Under the pieces are notes generated by a model, which was not told the DNA's origin, did not search any database, and saw only the letters and a program-made list of their open reading frames with translations. A DNA stretch of 64,000 nucleotides, from positions 1 to 64,000 of the forward strand of contig JBOHLS010000007.1 of the NCBI GenBank assembly GCA_050729835.1. The letters are read 5' to 3'. The DNA is from REEB95 sp050729835. GTDB lineage: Bacteria > Pseudomonadota > Alphaproteobacteria > ATCC43930 > CGMCC-115725. This document shows positions 23,301 to 31,742 of this stretch, in pieces (the first letter of the stretch is position 1; every line of letters begins with the position of its first letter). Made by a program: the position numbers and the translations under genes.

Positions 23301-24218
23301 TTGGTCGGCCCGTTCGATCTCGGCGGCTATCCGATCGCATTCGGCAACGCGGCAATCGCGGGCGCGCACCGCGTCGTAGACGGTGCGCACCCAACCGCCG
23401 AAGCCTTCGGATTGCGACGCGTCAGGCTGCGTGGCCCGGTGATGACGCAACTCGGGCGATAGGAAAGCCGCGACCTTCTCGTCGACCGATTGCGCGGTAT
23501 TGGGCCAATCGAGGCCGCATTCTGCGGCAATGCGTGCGAATTCGTGCAACCATGCCTGCGGCGCAGCCAGCAGATCGGCGTAATTGACGATCGTGCGCGG
23601 GAAACCGCGCGTCGCCCGCTCGGATTCGAGCGTGTGACGCAGCCACATCAGCGCGGCGGCGGCTTCGCTCTTCCGGTCGCGCTTGATCAGCGACGCCGCG
23701 ACCTCGCGCGGATGTCGAAGCACCAGCACGAAATGTGGAGTCACGCGCATCGCACGAAGCAGCGGCAGCCACAACGGCAGCAGGCGGCACAACCGCGGAT
23801 CCTTGAGTCCCCAGAGCGACGCCGCAGCGAAGTCACGCTCGATGATCGCACGGAGCCGTTGCGCGGCGGCGGCCGCCGCTGGTGTCTTCGCCCAGTCCGC
23901 CGGCAACGGCCGGACGTCGTCCCAGCTCGACCCGAGCGCCGCGAGCAGCTGGTCGTGCTCCTGCACTATTCCCATGTGCTCCCAATAGCCGCGCTCGTTA
24001 TCCGGCGAGGCCGCCATCAGGTGTGGACTCAGCTCAACACCGAGCAGATTGAGCACGCGGGTCACCGCCGAGGTACCGCTGCGATGCATGCCGAGGATGA
24101 AAACAGCGCGCCGCTCGGCCGGCGCATTGTCGGACCGCATGTCATGCGCGGTCTGGATTTTCGCGGCGCCGACCTCGAGGTCGGCGATTGCAGCCATCGC
24201 GTCCATCGGCTTGGTCAC
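20394..24218 (-). CDS. Giant sulfotransferase-GT2-GT2-GT4-like fusion, putative flagellin glycosylation enzyme
   Basis: 1274 residues. Domains in order: a sulfotransferase-like P-loop domain at about 36-260 (5'-PSB motif GMHRSGTS at 43-50; LRHPREVAAS at 167-176); a short coiled coil at about 322-362; a degenerate GT2 domain at about 405-640 (DAGDRLAPHAMFALADAGFR, YSDEDRID at 512-519); a canonical GT2 domain at about 650-915 (VSIIIPTRDRLHLLKACVES, LLNNDTAI at 744-751, a D-x-D-like site); and a GT4-like C-terminal part at about 950-1274 (VGWAGALGHLGDL, NPFNEAKSNLRLLEYGVLGI). GTG start at 24218. It begins an operon with rmlCDA and lies between flgL and fliC, so a flagellin glycosylation role is inferred; O-antigen assembly is the alternative. 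The 20-mer lies 32 bases upstream. Confidence 0.75.
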   Translation of the reverse strand: MTKPMDAMAAIADLEVGAAKIQTAHDMRSDNAPAERRAVFILGMHRSGTSAVTRVLNLLGVELSPHLMAASPDNERGYWEHMGIVQEHDQLLAALGSSWDDVRPLPADWAKTPAAAAAAQRLRAIIERDFAAASLWGLKDPRLCRLLPLWLPLLRAMRVTPHFVLVLRHPREVAASLIKRDRKSEAAAALMWLRHTLESERATRGFPRTIVNYADLLAAPQAWLHEFARIAAECGLDWPNTAQSVDEKVAAFLSPELRHHRATQPDASQSEGFGGWVRTVYDAVRARDCRVAECDRIAAEIERADQVWARLAAVALATQTGPSQEALRDEVARLEHVNAELRQTVSRKDTELREMQASIQKYGRGPLATLTVADAYAKWMEGIDHTAIGRADWVAERVAQWPHVPRFVLGMAVPQGIEVNVAATVASLQAQTVGDWRLIVVGESAAPAGSLGDPRVLWEQVSGERLMAALNRRLREAAGDWIGLVDAGDRLAPHAMFALADAGFRHGDWSAIYSDEDRIDARGQRSNPQFKPDFNLDLMRSMPYVGGLLIVRPYAYAALGGFDAERDGLEEYDLALRLAERLGASGFGHVADVLYHRLAGSGRTRRPIQEILGEGPRTVAAHLKRLGIDATVEPGATSTQFRVRYRHAEPDPLVSIIIPTRDRLHLLKACVESLLAKTAYANYEIIVIDNDSTARDAREYLDLIEARRDEIGSRVRVIRHPGVFNFSAMNNRAVQEDARGEYVCLLNNDTAIIDPDWLGEMMIHARRPEVGVVGAKLFFPNNTIQHAGVIMGIGWGAPADHPYIGKPANTPGYWGRLNAVQDFSAVTGACLLTRRALYEQVGGLDAGALHDNYQDIDYCLKVREAGYLVVWTPYARLMHESGVSRRDRARKEPSAEQVARLNRERDTMYQRWMPVIAFDPAYNRNLSSVGSGFDIESDRMRCWDPEFRPRPRVIAHSADRDACGEYRIIAPSRVLFETGVFHSCETMRLMMPPEYARIAPDTIVFQRQIEEHQIEKIDEIKRLSPALRVFELDDLLTNLPLKSIHRPNIPRDVGQRLRRALALCDRLVVSTEPLAKAYGPMCDEVLVLPNRLERSRWQGLRIQPHAEGRPRVGWAGALGHLGDLQMMASVVEETAKEIDWVFFGMCPDALRPFVKEFYDWVPIPDYPAKLASLELDLGIAPLELNPFNEAKSNLRLLEYGVLGIPVICTDIVPYQGSLPVHRVKNRHRDWVKAIRDMAADRAACRREGEALRQAVLADWFLDQHLDDWRKAWLR

Positions 24219-24250
24219 CTGGTCTACCGGTTCATTTTCCGGAATATACC

Positions 24251-24270
24251 GATTTTCCTATTTTTGGCAA
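24251..24270 (-). promoter_or_regulatory. Conserved 20-mer, copy 2 (upstream of the giant transferase)
   Basis: Minus strand TTGCCAAAAATAGGAAAATC followed by GGTATATTCC, starting 32 bases before the GTG. 19 of 20 positions match copy 1, and 19 of 20 match copy 3. It lies in the 100-base gap after flgL, so the glycosylation operon probably has its own promoter. Confidence 0.6.
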
Positions 24271-24318
24271 ATCGAATCCCGTAAAACCCCTGCCGCGCGG
24301 CGTGCGAGCCCGGTCGCC

Positions 24319-25581
24319 CTAGATATAGTTAAAGAGCGACAGGCCGCTGATTTTGCCGAAGGCCGCCTGCGCCGCCTGCAGTGCGGTGACGCCCTCGCTG
24401 AACTGCGTCATCACCGCGGGCATGCTGGCGCTTTGGATATTGGCGAGATTGGCCTGGTCCGTGGTGGTGACGGTATTGTCCTGGCTCTGGACGGCGTTGA
24501 TCTCGGCCAGACTGGTTCCGAGCGACGCTTCGGCCGAGAGCACGCTGGTGTGGACTTGGTTAAGCGTTGCTAACGCATCTTGGATCATCTGATCGGCGCG
24601 CGCTTGGGTCCCGCTGGCACCGTCGACCGGCGCCTGCAGCGCGGCGATGACATTCTGTAGCGCCTGGAACGCGTTGGTCGTCTGGCTGGTGCGGACCACG
24701 AAGTTATCGCCGGCCGCCGGCGTGCCGCTGAAGGTAATGTCCATGCCGCCGAATGACAGCGCGGCGCTCGAGCTGCTATACGCGCCTGAGGCGACGACGC
24801 CGCTGCTGGCCGTGAACGAGGCGCTGCCCGGCGCGCCCGTGCCACTGACGATGGCATAGTTGAGGCTGCCGCTGGCGCCTGCCGAGAACGATACCTTGAA
24901 CTGCGTGTCGGCAAGATGCTCCGAAGAGACCAGAGATGAATTGACGACGCCGCCGAGCGCGGCGACGCCGGTGCCGGTGTTGGTGCCCGACGCCGAGACC
25001 GAGAAGCTGCCGTTGCCGTCGGGCACCTGCATGAACACCGATTGGCCCGAGACGGCCACCGGCACCTGAAGCGACGGACCGATCTCGATCTGGTCGACGC
25101 CGCCGTCGCCCTTGAAGATGACCTGGCCAGTCGGCGTGAGCTGAAACGGCGCGTTGGTGCTTTGCGAGCCGCCGAAAATATACTGGCCGTTCGAGAGCTG
25201 CGTGTTGGAGAGCTGCACCAATTCCTGCAGCGAGCCCTGCACCGAGGTGGCAAGCGCTTGACGATCGGCGCTGCTCGACGTTGCCGTGGCACCTTGCAGC
25301 GCCGTCGATTGCACCTGGTTCAGGAGACTGTCGACCTGATTGAGCACGCTGAGCGTCTCGTTCATCGTGCTCGACACAGCCTGCGCGTTCGCGGCGTTGG
25401 TCGTGATCTGATCGATCTGGTTGCTGGTGTCGAGAATAGCGGCCGCAGCCGTCGGGTTGTCGGTTGCATCGGTGACGCTTTGACCACTGGCGATCTGCTG
25501 GTTGAGCTTGCTGACATTAGCCTCCTGGGCCAGCATATCGTTGAGCGTGCCGAGGAAGAATTCGTTGGTGCTGATTCGCAT
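24319..25581 (-). CDS. flgL: Hook-filament junction protein FlgL (HAP3)
   Basis: 420 residues, longer than many FlgL (about 300-400). The N-terminal RISTNEFFLGTLNDMLAQEA then SKLNQQIASGQSVTDATDNP is flagellin-like D0/D1; QYIFGGSQSTNAPF is a FlgL hallmark; the C-terminus (TDQANLANIQSASMPAVMTQ, VTALQAAQAAFGKISGLSLF) is the matching helix. FlgL sits between FlgK and the filament. ATG at 25581; 13 bases after the flgK stop, last gene of the flgB-L operon. Confidence 0.92.
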   Translation of the reverse strand: MRISTNEFFLGTLNDMLAQEANVSKLNQQIASGQSVTDATDNPTAAAAILDTSNQIDQITTNAANAQAVSSTMNETLSVLNQVDSLLNQVQSTALQGATATSSSADRQALATSVQGSLQELVQLSNTQLSNGQYIFGGSQSTNAPFQLTPTGQVIFKGDGGVDQIEIGPSLQVPVAVSGQSVFMQVPDGNGSFSVSASGTNTGTGVAALGGVVNSSLVSSEHLADTQFKVSFSAGASGSLNYAIVSGTGAPGSASFTASSGVVASGAYSSSSAALSFGGMDITFSGTPAAGDNFVVRTSQTTNAFQALQNVIAALQAPVDGASGTQARADQMIQDALATLNQVHTSVLSAEASLGTSLAEINAVQSQDNTVTTTDQANLANIQSASMPAVMTQFSEGVTALQAAQAAFGKISGLSLFNYI

Positions 25582-25594
25582 TGGTGGGCCTCGG

Positions 25595-27580
25595 CTATCC
25601 GCTCTGCATTGCTGTGATAAGGCTCGAGATTAATGACTGGATCGTGCCGATCACCTGTGCGTTGGCCTGGTAGGCCTGCTGCAGCTGCACCAGATTGGCG
25701 GCCTCCTCATCGAGGTTGACGCCGGAGATCGACTGCTCGTTGCTTTGGGCCTGGTTGTAGACCGATTGTGCTGCCTGACCGGCGGCATTCGCTTCGGCGC
25801 CGCGGTCGCCGATGTCGGTGACGAGCTTGGTGTAGGCGTCATTGAGAGTCTGGCCGGACAGCAGATCGGCCGTTTGCAAATCCGCCATCGCGACCATGTT
25901 GCCGTTGCTGCCCGTCCCACCGGGACTCAGCACAAAACTGTCGCCCGCGACCGAAGTTCCGGCGGATAGCGTGAAGGTGGCGATCTCCCCGGCCGGCGCC
26001 GGTGGCGATGGATAGCCGATTGCCAGTTCGGCGCCGCTCGTGCCACTGAACGTGCCGGAGGCAATAAAGCTGCCGCCGCTGCTGTACACGCCGTATGTCG
26101 TTCCGGATGTGAACTTGACGCTCAGTTGTTGGCCGAAATAGGCCGACGGCACAATCACCGTGCCGGCCGGCAACGAGCCGCTGGCCGTCGGTGCGCCGGC
26201 GGTCATGGTGACCGTGCCGGTGTTGGTGTCGCTGATACCGCCGCTGGTCATGGTGCCCGCCGTCGCGACGTAGGGCGCCGCCGCGGCGATCGCCGACGGA
26301 TCAGTCGTGGTTACGGCGATACCGGTGGCAGCCTTGAGCGTCGGCTCGATCTCGAAGGAATCGCCGACATTGGCGGTACCCGAGACGGTGACCGACATGC
26401 CGTCGAGCGACAGCGTCGGGCCGGCGCCCAGCGTGGTGGTCTGGCCGGTGGTGGTGTTGGTGGCCTGATAGCCGCCGCTGGTGCGGGTGAGGATGTAGTC
26501 GCCCGGCGTGAAGGCATTGGGATTGCTGATCGTCGCGCTCACGGTCGCGCCACCGGTATTGGCAGTGCTGGCGAAGACGACCGGCGCCGGCACCGAGAAC
26601 AAGGCTTGGCCGAGATTGCCGTTGAGATCGAGGCCCAACGTCTGCTGGCCGTTGATCGCGGACGACAGAGCAACGGCGAGACCGCCGATGCTTTCGTTGG
26701 CGCTGGTGTATTGCGACCGCATGCTGAGCAACCCGCCGAGCTGCCCGCCGGAAATCCGGTTCGTCAGGTCCTCGCCGTTCGCCGAATAGTTGATCGACAG
26801 GGTGCCGTCGTTGAAGCTGCCGGAAGCTGCCGAAAGGTTGTACGACGTGGCGCCGTTGACCAGCGCCATGCCATTGACGAGGTAGACATCCATGGTCCCG
26901 CTGGCGCCGGCAGAGATCGTGACGCCTACCTGCTCGCCGAGTTGCTGCACGAGCTGGTCCGCCTGATCGATCAGGCTGTTCGTCGCCGAGTCCGTCGGGC
27001 CGCTCTGGCTCAGGATATCTTGGTTGATCTGCGCGACCTGCGCCGCCAGATTATTGATCTGTGCCACCGACTGGGTGATCTCGCCGTTCGCCGTCGTGAT
27101 GTTGGAAGCGAGCTCGCTGCCAACGGATTGGAATAACGAAACCACCTGTTGCGCGCTGCTGAGGAACGCGTCGCGATTGGAAAGGTTCGACGGATCCTGT
27201 GCGACGGTATTCGCGGCGTCGAACAGACTGCCGATAATCTGGCCCAGGCCGCCCGCGCCGCCCGAGGCGAGCGGAAAGACCGAGGACAGCGAGCTCGTGC
27301 CCGACAGCACCACCTGCGCCGCCTGATTGACCGAATCCGCCTGCACCATCTCCTGGTAGATGTATTGATCGAAGCTGCGCTGGATCGAGACGACCGACGT
27401 TCCTGTGCCGATCCCGCCGAGCGGTCCCGATGTTCCCAGGGTCTCGATCTGATTGAGGCCTTCGACGGCGTAGCCCGGTGTGTTCACGTTCGAGGTGTTG
27501 TTGGCCTCGGTGGCCATGCCCTGCTGCGCGGCGAGCAGGCCGCTCAGCGCGCTGTCGAGAACCTGGTTGATGCCACCCAT
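25595..27580 (-). CDS. flgK: Hook-filament junction protein FlgK (HAP1)
   Basis: 661 residues. The N-terminal LDSALSGLLAAQQGMATEAN then NTSNVNTPGYAVEGLNQ is the FlgK/flagellar axial signature, and the C-terminus (SGVNLDEEAANLVQLQQAYQ, ANAQVIGTIQSLISSLITAM) the usual tail. The centre is a Gly/Thr/Ala-rich beta insert. FlgK is the first junction protein on the hook and recruits FlgL. ATG at 27580; two bases after the unknown gene upstream, so cotranscribed with flgJ and flgL. Confidence 0.93.
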   Translation of the reverse strand: MGGINQVLDSALSGLLAAQQGMATEANNTSNVNTPGYAVEGLNQIETLGTSGPLGGIGTGTSVVSIQRSFDQYIYQEMVQADSVNQAAQVVLSGTSSLSSVFPLASGGAGGLGQIIGSLFDAANTVAQDPSNLSNRDAFLSSAQQVVSLFQSVGSELASNITTANGEITQSVAQINNLAAQVAQINQDILSQSGPTDSATNSLIDQADQLVQQLGEQVGVTISAGASGTMDVYLVNGMALVNGATSYNLSAASGSFNDGTLSINYSANGEDLTNRISGGQLGGLLSMRSQYTSANESIGGLAVALSSAINGQQTLGLDLNGNLGQALFSVPAPVVFASTANTGGATVSATISNPNAFTPGDYILTRTSGGYQATNTTTGQTTTLGAGPTLSLDGMSVTVSGTANVGDSFEIEPTLKAATGIAVTTTDPSAIAAAAPYVATAGTMTSGGISDTNTGTVTMTAGAPTASGSLPAGTVIVPSAYFGQQLSVKFTSGTTYGVYSSGGSFIASGTFSGTSGAELAIGYPSPPAPAGEIATFTLSAGTSVAGDSFVLSPGGTGSNGNMVAMADLQTADLLSGQTLNDAYTKLVTDIGDRGAEANAAGQAAQSVYNQAQSNEQSISGVNLDEEAANLVQLQQAYQANAQVIGTIQSLISSLITAMQSG

Positions 27581-27582
27581 GG

Positions 27583-27951
27583 CTAGCCTCGCCCCAGAAT
27601 TTTGCCGGCGGAAAAGCTCTTCATGCCGGAATTGGTGCCTTCGCCGCGCAGCACCTTGACGTCCGATCGCAAGCGGTCGGCACGAGCCTCGGCGGGCTGC
27701 AGAGCCTCGTCGATCTCGCGCGCCAACGTTTTCGCCGCGTCATGCAGCTTGTTGTCGGCCGCCGCGCCGCAGCGGCGACGCTCCGCATCGAGCGTCATCA
27801 GGTCCTTGATACAGCGGCCGCGTCGTGCGATCAGCGCGAAGACGAAGCCCATCGGCCAATGATCGAGCCGGCCGTTGCGCTCGGCGCGAAACAGGCGCGA
27901 CAAACGCTGCATCACGCGGCGTTCCTGCTCGACCAGCACTTCGCGGCTCAT
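27583..27951 (-). CDS. Unknown small helical protein between flgJ and flgK
   Basis: 122 residues, rich in Arg, Ala, Leu and Glu and predicted mostly alpha-helical (LVEQERRVMQRLSRLFRAER, LHDAAKTLAREIDEALQPAE), ending with a Gly/Ser/Lys tail. No signal peptide or membrane segment. It overlaps the flgJ stop (ATGA, start 27951) and its own stop is two bases before flgK, so it is part of the rod-hook operon. Size, charge and place suggest a FlgN/FliT-like export chaperone or an adaptor, but I see no clear FlgN motif, and a better FlgN candidate exists at 36376. Family not recognised. Confidence 0.7.
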   Translation of the reverse strand: MSREVLVEQERRVMQRLSRLFRAERNGRLDHWPMGFVFALIARRGRCIKDLMTLDAERRRCGAAADNKLHDAAKTLAREIDEALQPAEARADRLRSDVKVLRGEGTNSGMKSFSAGKILGRG

Positions 27952-29087
27952 GCGTCACCGCCTGTGGTCGTTGCCTGGGCAACATCGACGCCGCTCGTCG
28001 CGTCGAGCGCCGCGGTAATCGTCGGACTGGCGGCGACGGCCGCCAGCTTGCTGGCATAGTCGGGATCGGTCGCATAGCCGCCGGCAACCAGGGCCTGGCC
28101 ATAGGCCAAAGGATCGTTGCCGGCACCAAGCGCCGAGCGATAGCGCGCGTTATGCGCGATTAAATTGACGTAATCGGCGACCGCGGCCGTGAGACTCGGA
28201 TAGGCGCGGAAACTTGTCGTCTGACCGGTCTCGCCGGTAGGCGACATTTCGTGCGTATAGGCTTGCACGGTGCCGCCCGTCCAATCCGATCCGGCTTTGA
28301 CGCCGAAGATATTGTTGCCCGGCATCGAGTGGCCCCAGCCGCTTTCGAGCGCCGCCTGCGCCAGCAGGACATTGGGCGAAACGCCGAGGCTTTGCGCCGC
28401 ATTCTGGAGCAACGGCGCAAGGCTTGCTGCGAAGTGCTGCTGCGTGCCTTCCAAGAGCATCGCGCCAGTGGCCGGCGACAGCTGCGACGGTCCGGACGAC
28501 GAACCATAGGGAGACGTTGACGGCGCGGACGTCGGCGTCGTGGCCGGAGACGGCATTGGAGCCGTTGCGCTGGCGCCCGGCACGACACCGGCTTGCGGCA
28601 CGATCGCAAAAGGATGCGCGCCACCTGGCGGCGCGATCGCCAGCGGCGCGCCAGGCCTCGTGATCACGTGCCGGCCCTGCCAATATTGCAGCAGCGAAAA
28701 GCCGTGCATGGCGGTGGTCGGCACCGCCGTAATGGGAGACGGCACGGACGGCGCGGCGGTGGTCGTCGCGGCACCGGTCGTGCTCGCGCCGGCGGCCGCC
28801 TTCGGCATCGACTGGAGCAGCATGTCGGCAAAGCCGAGTTGATTGCTCGACGCGGCGACCTGGCTCATCACGTTGGTATAGAGCTCGCTCACGGTATCGC
28901 CGCCGACGCCGCCCACCATCGACAGCGGACTGCCGTCGGCGTTGCGCATCATGCCTTCCATCAGCATCGCGCCGAACTGGTTAGCGACGGCGCGGCGGAC
29001 CGACGGATCGTTCGGATGCGCCTTGAGAGCCGAGATCGCCCTCGGATCGATCCCGCTCGCGAGACTCTGGGCGACGCTCGCGTCCAT
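27948..29087 (-). CDS. flgJ: Rod-capping protein and peptidoglycan hydrolase FlgJ
   Basis: 379 residues. The N-terminal rod-binding domain (about 1-100) has AVANQFGAMLMEGMMRNAD; a Pro/Ser/Ala-rich linker (about 100-215) follows; the C-terminal domain (about 215-379) is a GH73-type glucosaminidase with catalytic Glu248 in QAALESGWG, and NNIFGVKAGSDWTGGTV. So it is the bifunctional two-domain FlgJ seen in beta- and gammaproteobacteria, rather than the short rod-binding form of many alphaproteobacteria. It opens the cell wall so that the rod can grow. ATG at 29087, one base after the flgI stop. Confidence 0.9.
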   Translation of the reverse strand: MDASVAQSLASGIDPRAISALKAHPNDPSVRRAVANQFGAMLMEGMMRNADGSPLSMVGGVGGDTVSELYTNVMSQVAASSNQLGFADMLLQSMPKAAAGASTTGAATTTAAPSVPSPITAVPTTAMHGFSLLQYWQGRHVITRPGAPLAIAPPGGAHPFAIVPQAGVVPGASATAPMPSPATTPTSAPSTSPYGSSSGPSQLSPATGAMLLEGTQQHFAASLAPLLQNAAQSLGVSPNVLLAQAALESGWGHSMPGNNIFGVKAGSDWTGGTVQAYTHEMSPTGETGQTTSFRAYPSLTAAVADYVNLIAHNARYRSALGAGNDPLAYGQALVAGGYATDPDYASKLAAVAASPTITAALDATSGVDVAQATTTGGDA

Positions 29088-29088
29088 C

Positions 29089-30201
29089 TCAGAGTACCTT
29101 GATGTGCGCGTGCAGCGCGCCAGCCGAATGCAGCGCTTGCAGGATCGCGATCAGATCCGACGATGATGCGCCGATAGCATTGAGATTGCGGACGATGTCG
29201 GAAATTTTCGGCGACGACTTGATCTCGAGGATTTTCGCGGTTTTCTCCTCCGCGTTGATCTGCGTACGCGGCACCACCTGGGTCGTGCCCGTGCGGCTGA
29301 ACGGCAATGGTTGCGCCACTTGCGGCGTCTCGGCGATGGCGATCGAGAGATTGCCGTAGGCGACGGCGGCGTCGCTGAGCTTGACGTCCGCGCCCATCAC
29401 GACCGTGCCGCTCTGCGCATCGATGACGACTTCGGCCGGCGGCCGGTCCGGCGTCACCTCGACGTCGAGCAGTTGTGCTAAAAACGGCACCTGGCGCGTC
29501 GGATCAACTGGCCCATGGACCTGCACCTGACCCGGACCGAGCGCGAGCGCCGTCTCCGATCCGAAGCGGCGATTGAGTGCCTCGACGAGGCGGGTCGCGT
29601 TGCCGAATGACGCCTCTTCGAGATTGAGCAAGATGTTGCCGTCTCGCGCCGACGCGAACTGGGCCTTCACCTCGCGTTCGACGCTAGCCCCCTCCGGAAT
29701 ATGGCCGACCGTGGGCACGTTGACGGTCGCCGTCGCCGCCTGGCCGCTGGCGCTGAAGCCGCTGACAAGCACCGAACCTTGCGCGATGGCATAGACCTGA
29801 CCGTCGGCGCCGCGCAGCTCGGTCATCAGCAGAACGCCGCCACGCAGGCTCTGCGCGTTGCCGAGTGCCGAAACAGTGACATTGATCGTCTGTCCTACCG
29901 CGATGAAGGTTGGCAGATCCGCGGTCACCATCGCCGCGGCGACCGTATTCGGTTGCAGAAACGCATTGGGACTGAGGGTCAATCCCATATGCGCCATCAT
30001 GTTTTGGATCGCCTGCACGCTGTAGGGAATCTGCGTCGTCTGGTCGCCGGTGCCGGCAAGACCGACGACAAGGCCATAGCCAATGAGCTGGTTGACGCGC
30101 TGACCCTGGACCGTGGCCATGTCCTTGACGCGCTCGGCGTCCGCGGCACCGGCGTTGAGCAGCACTAGGGCCGCGAGGATCAGGGCTAGAAATCGGGCCA
30201 T
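29089..30201 (-). CDS. flgI: Flagellar P-ring protein FlgI
   Basis: 370 residues, as expected. A cleavable signal peptide (LALILAALVLLNAGAADA) precedes the mature protein; VKDMATVQGQRVNQLIGYGL then VVGLAGTGD and AILQALHSAGALHAHIKVL are FlgI blocks. It forms the P-ring around the rod in the peptidoglycan. ATG at 30201 lies inside the end of flgH (16-base overlap). The presence of P- and L-ring genes indicates a Gram-negative outer membrane. Confidence 0.94.
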   Translation of the reverse strand: MARFLALILAALVLLNAGAADAERVKDMATVQGQRVNQLIGYGLVVGLAGTGDQTTQIPYSVQAIQNMMAHMGLTLSPNAFLQPNTVAAAMVTADLPTFIAVGQTINVTVSALGNAQSLRGGVLLMTELRGADGQVYAIAQGSVLVSGFSASGQAATATVNVPTVGHIPEGASVEREVKAQFASARDGNILLNLEEASFGNATRLVEALNRRFGSETALALGPGQVQVHGPVDPTRQVPFLAQLLDVEVTPDRPPAEVVIDAQSGTVVMGADVKLSDAAVAYGNLSIAIAETPQVAQPLPFSRTGTTQVVPRTQINAEEKTAKILEIKSSPKISDIVRNLNAIGASSSDLIAILQALHSAGALHAHIKVL

Positions 30202-30911
30202 AGCGTGCTAACCGTCAGGAACAGGTGCTGGAGGAAACCCATCTTCGGCGCGAGATAGGTTGCGCCATCGCCGCTGAACTCGATGTAGCCCTCTGCCATG
30301 CGGGTCGACGGCACGGTGTTGTTCTGGATGTCTTCCGGTCGAACCACGCCGGCGATGCGGATGTATTCCTTGCCGCCGACCAGCTGCACCACGTTCTCGC
30401 CCTTGAGCACGAGATCGCCATTCGGCTGGATGCGTTGCACCATCGCGGACACCGTAGTTACGACGCTGTCGCTCTGCGCCGTCGAGCCGCTGCCTTGGAG
30501 CGAGTTCTTGCTGTTATATGACAGATTTGGATTGAACTGCTGGCCGTTCGGGCCACTTCGTCCGAACGCCAGTGGAAGGCCGAAGAAATTGCCGACGGTG
30601 CTCTCAACATCATCGCTGCGACCGATGTTCTGGCTCACGTTCTTGCTCGCGGCCGCGTTCTGAGTGATGGCGACAGTGATGATGTCGCCGACCTGATAGG
30701 GGCGATGGTCCTGGATGAGCGACAGACCGCCGTTGCCTTCCGGCGTTGCGTGATAGATCGCACCGTCGGTCGCCGGGAGCCGTTCGCTTTGGTCGCCCGG
30801 TAGCGCACCGAGCGCAGCCGTCTTCAGCGGCAGATGGCCGGGAGGTTGCTCGCAGCCGCCGAGTCCGGCGCCGAGCACGGCGAGCGTCACCAGCGCGGAA
30901 ACGCGCCTCAT
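30186..30911 (-). CDS. flgH: Flagellar L-ring lipoprotein FlgH
   Basis: 241 residues. The signal ends in a lipobox LGGC (ALVTLAVLGAGLGGC), so the mature protein is lipid-anchored. YQVGDIITVAITQNAAASKN and LVLKGENVVQLVGGKEYIRI then AGVVRPEDI are L-ring blocks. Start ATG 30911 gives the proper signal peptide. It forms the bushing in the outer membrane. Overlaps flgI downstream by 16 bases. Confidence 0.93.
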   Translation of the reverse strand: MRRVSALVTLAVLGAGLGGCEQPPGHLPLKTAALGALPGDQSERLPATDGAIYHATPEGNGGLSLIQDHRPYQVGDIITVAITQNAAASKNVSQNIGRSDDVESTVGNFFGLPLAFGRSGPNGQQFNPNLSYNSKNSLQGSGSTAQSDSVVTTVSAMVQRIQPNGDLVLKGENVVQLVGGKEYIRIAGVVRPEDIQNNTVPSTRMAEGYIEFSGDGATYLAPKMGFLQHLFLTVSTLWPDF

Positions 30912-30918
30912 AGGATGC

Positions 30919-31707
30919 TCACGACGTGACGTTGTTGAGATAGCCGAGCATGTTATTGACGTTCTGCGCCGCCTGGGTGTTGAGCTCGTAGGCACGCTCG
31001 GTCTCGATCATGTCGACCATTTCGTTGACGACGGAGACGTTCGAGGATTCGAGATAACCCTGCTCGATCGAGCCGAGGCCGTTGGTGGTGCCTTTGCCCG
31101 GCGTCGGCGCGCCGGATGACTGGGTTTGGATCGCGAGGTCGCTGCCGACCGACTGGAGACCGGCGGGATTGATGAAGCTGGTGAGTTGGATCAGGCCGAT
31201 TTGGGTCGGCGTCGACTGGCCCTGGAGCTGCACGCTCACCGTGCCGTCGGTGCCGATGGTGACGGACTGCGCGCCGGGTGGGATGGTGATCGGAGGTTGG
31301 ATTTCGTAGCCGTTGGCCGTCACCACCTGGCCTTGGGCATTGAGCTCGAAGCTGCCATCGCGCGTATAAGCGACCGTTCCGGACGGCATCAGGACCTGGA
31401 AATAGCCGTTGCCGTTGATCGCGAGATCGAGCGCGTTGCCGGTCTGCTGCAGGCCGCCTTGCGTGATGATCGGCTCGGTCGAGATCACGTTGGCGCCGGT
31501 GCCGGTCTGCAATCCAGAAGGATAGTTGGTGTTCTGCGACGTGAATCCGCCCGGTTGCGTTGCGTTCTGATAGAGCAGATCCTGGAAGATTGGCCGGATC
31601 GCCTTGAAGCCCGCCGTGTTGATATTGGCGAGATTGTTCGCGATGATGTCCATGTTGGTCTGCTCGCCTTCGAGCCCGGTGCGGACGATCGCTAAAGACT
31701 GAATCAT
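30919..31707 (-). CDS. flgG: Distal rod protein FlgG
   Basis: 262 residues, normal. Starts MIQSLAIVRTGLEGEQTNMD then IIANNLANINTAGFKAIRP, the rod/hook N-terminal signature; TSFINPAGLQSVGSDL and ESSNVSVVNEMVDMIETERA then YELNTQAAQN complete the C-terminal motif. It builds the distal rod. ATG at 31707; flgH begins seven bases after its stop. Confidence 0.94.
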   Translation of the reverse strand: MIQSLAIVRTGLEGEQTNMDIIANNLANINTAGFKAIRPIFQDLLYQNATQPGGFTSQNTNYPSGLQTGTGANVISTEPIITQGGLQQTGNALDLAINGNGYFQVLMPSGTVAYTRDGSFELNAQGQVVTANGYEIQPPITIPPGAQSVTIGTDGTVSVQLQGQSTPTQIGLIQLTSFINPAGLQSVGSDLAIQTQSSGAPTPGKGTTNGLGSIEQGYLESSNVSVVNEMVDMIETERAYELNTQAAQNVNNMLGYLNNVTS

Positions 31708-31742
31708 TGTGTCCTCTATGCTTTGTGTTGCCGGTTATCGCG

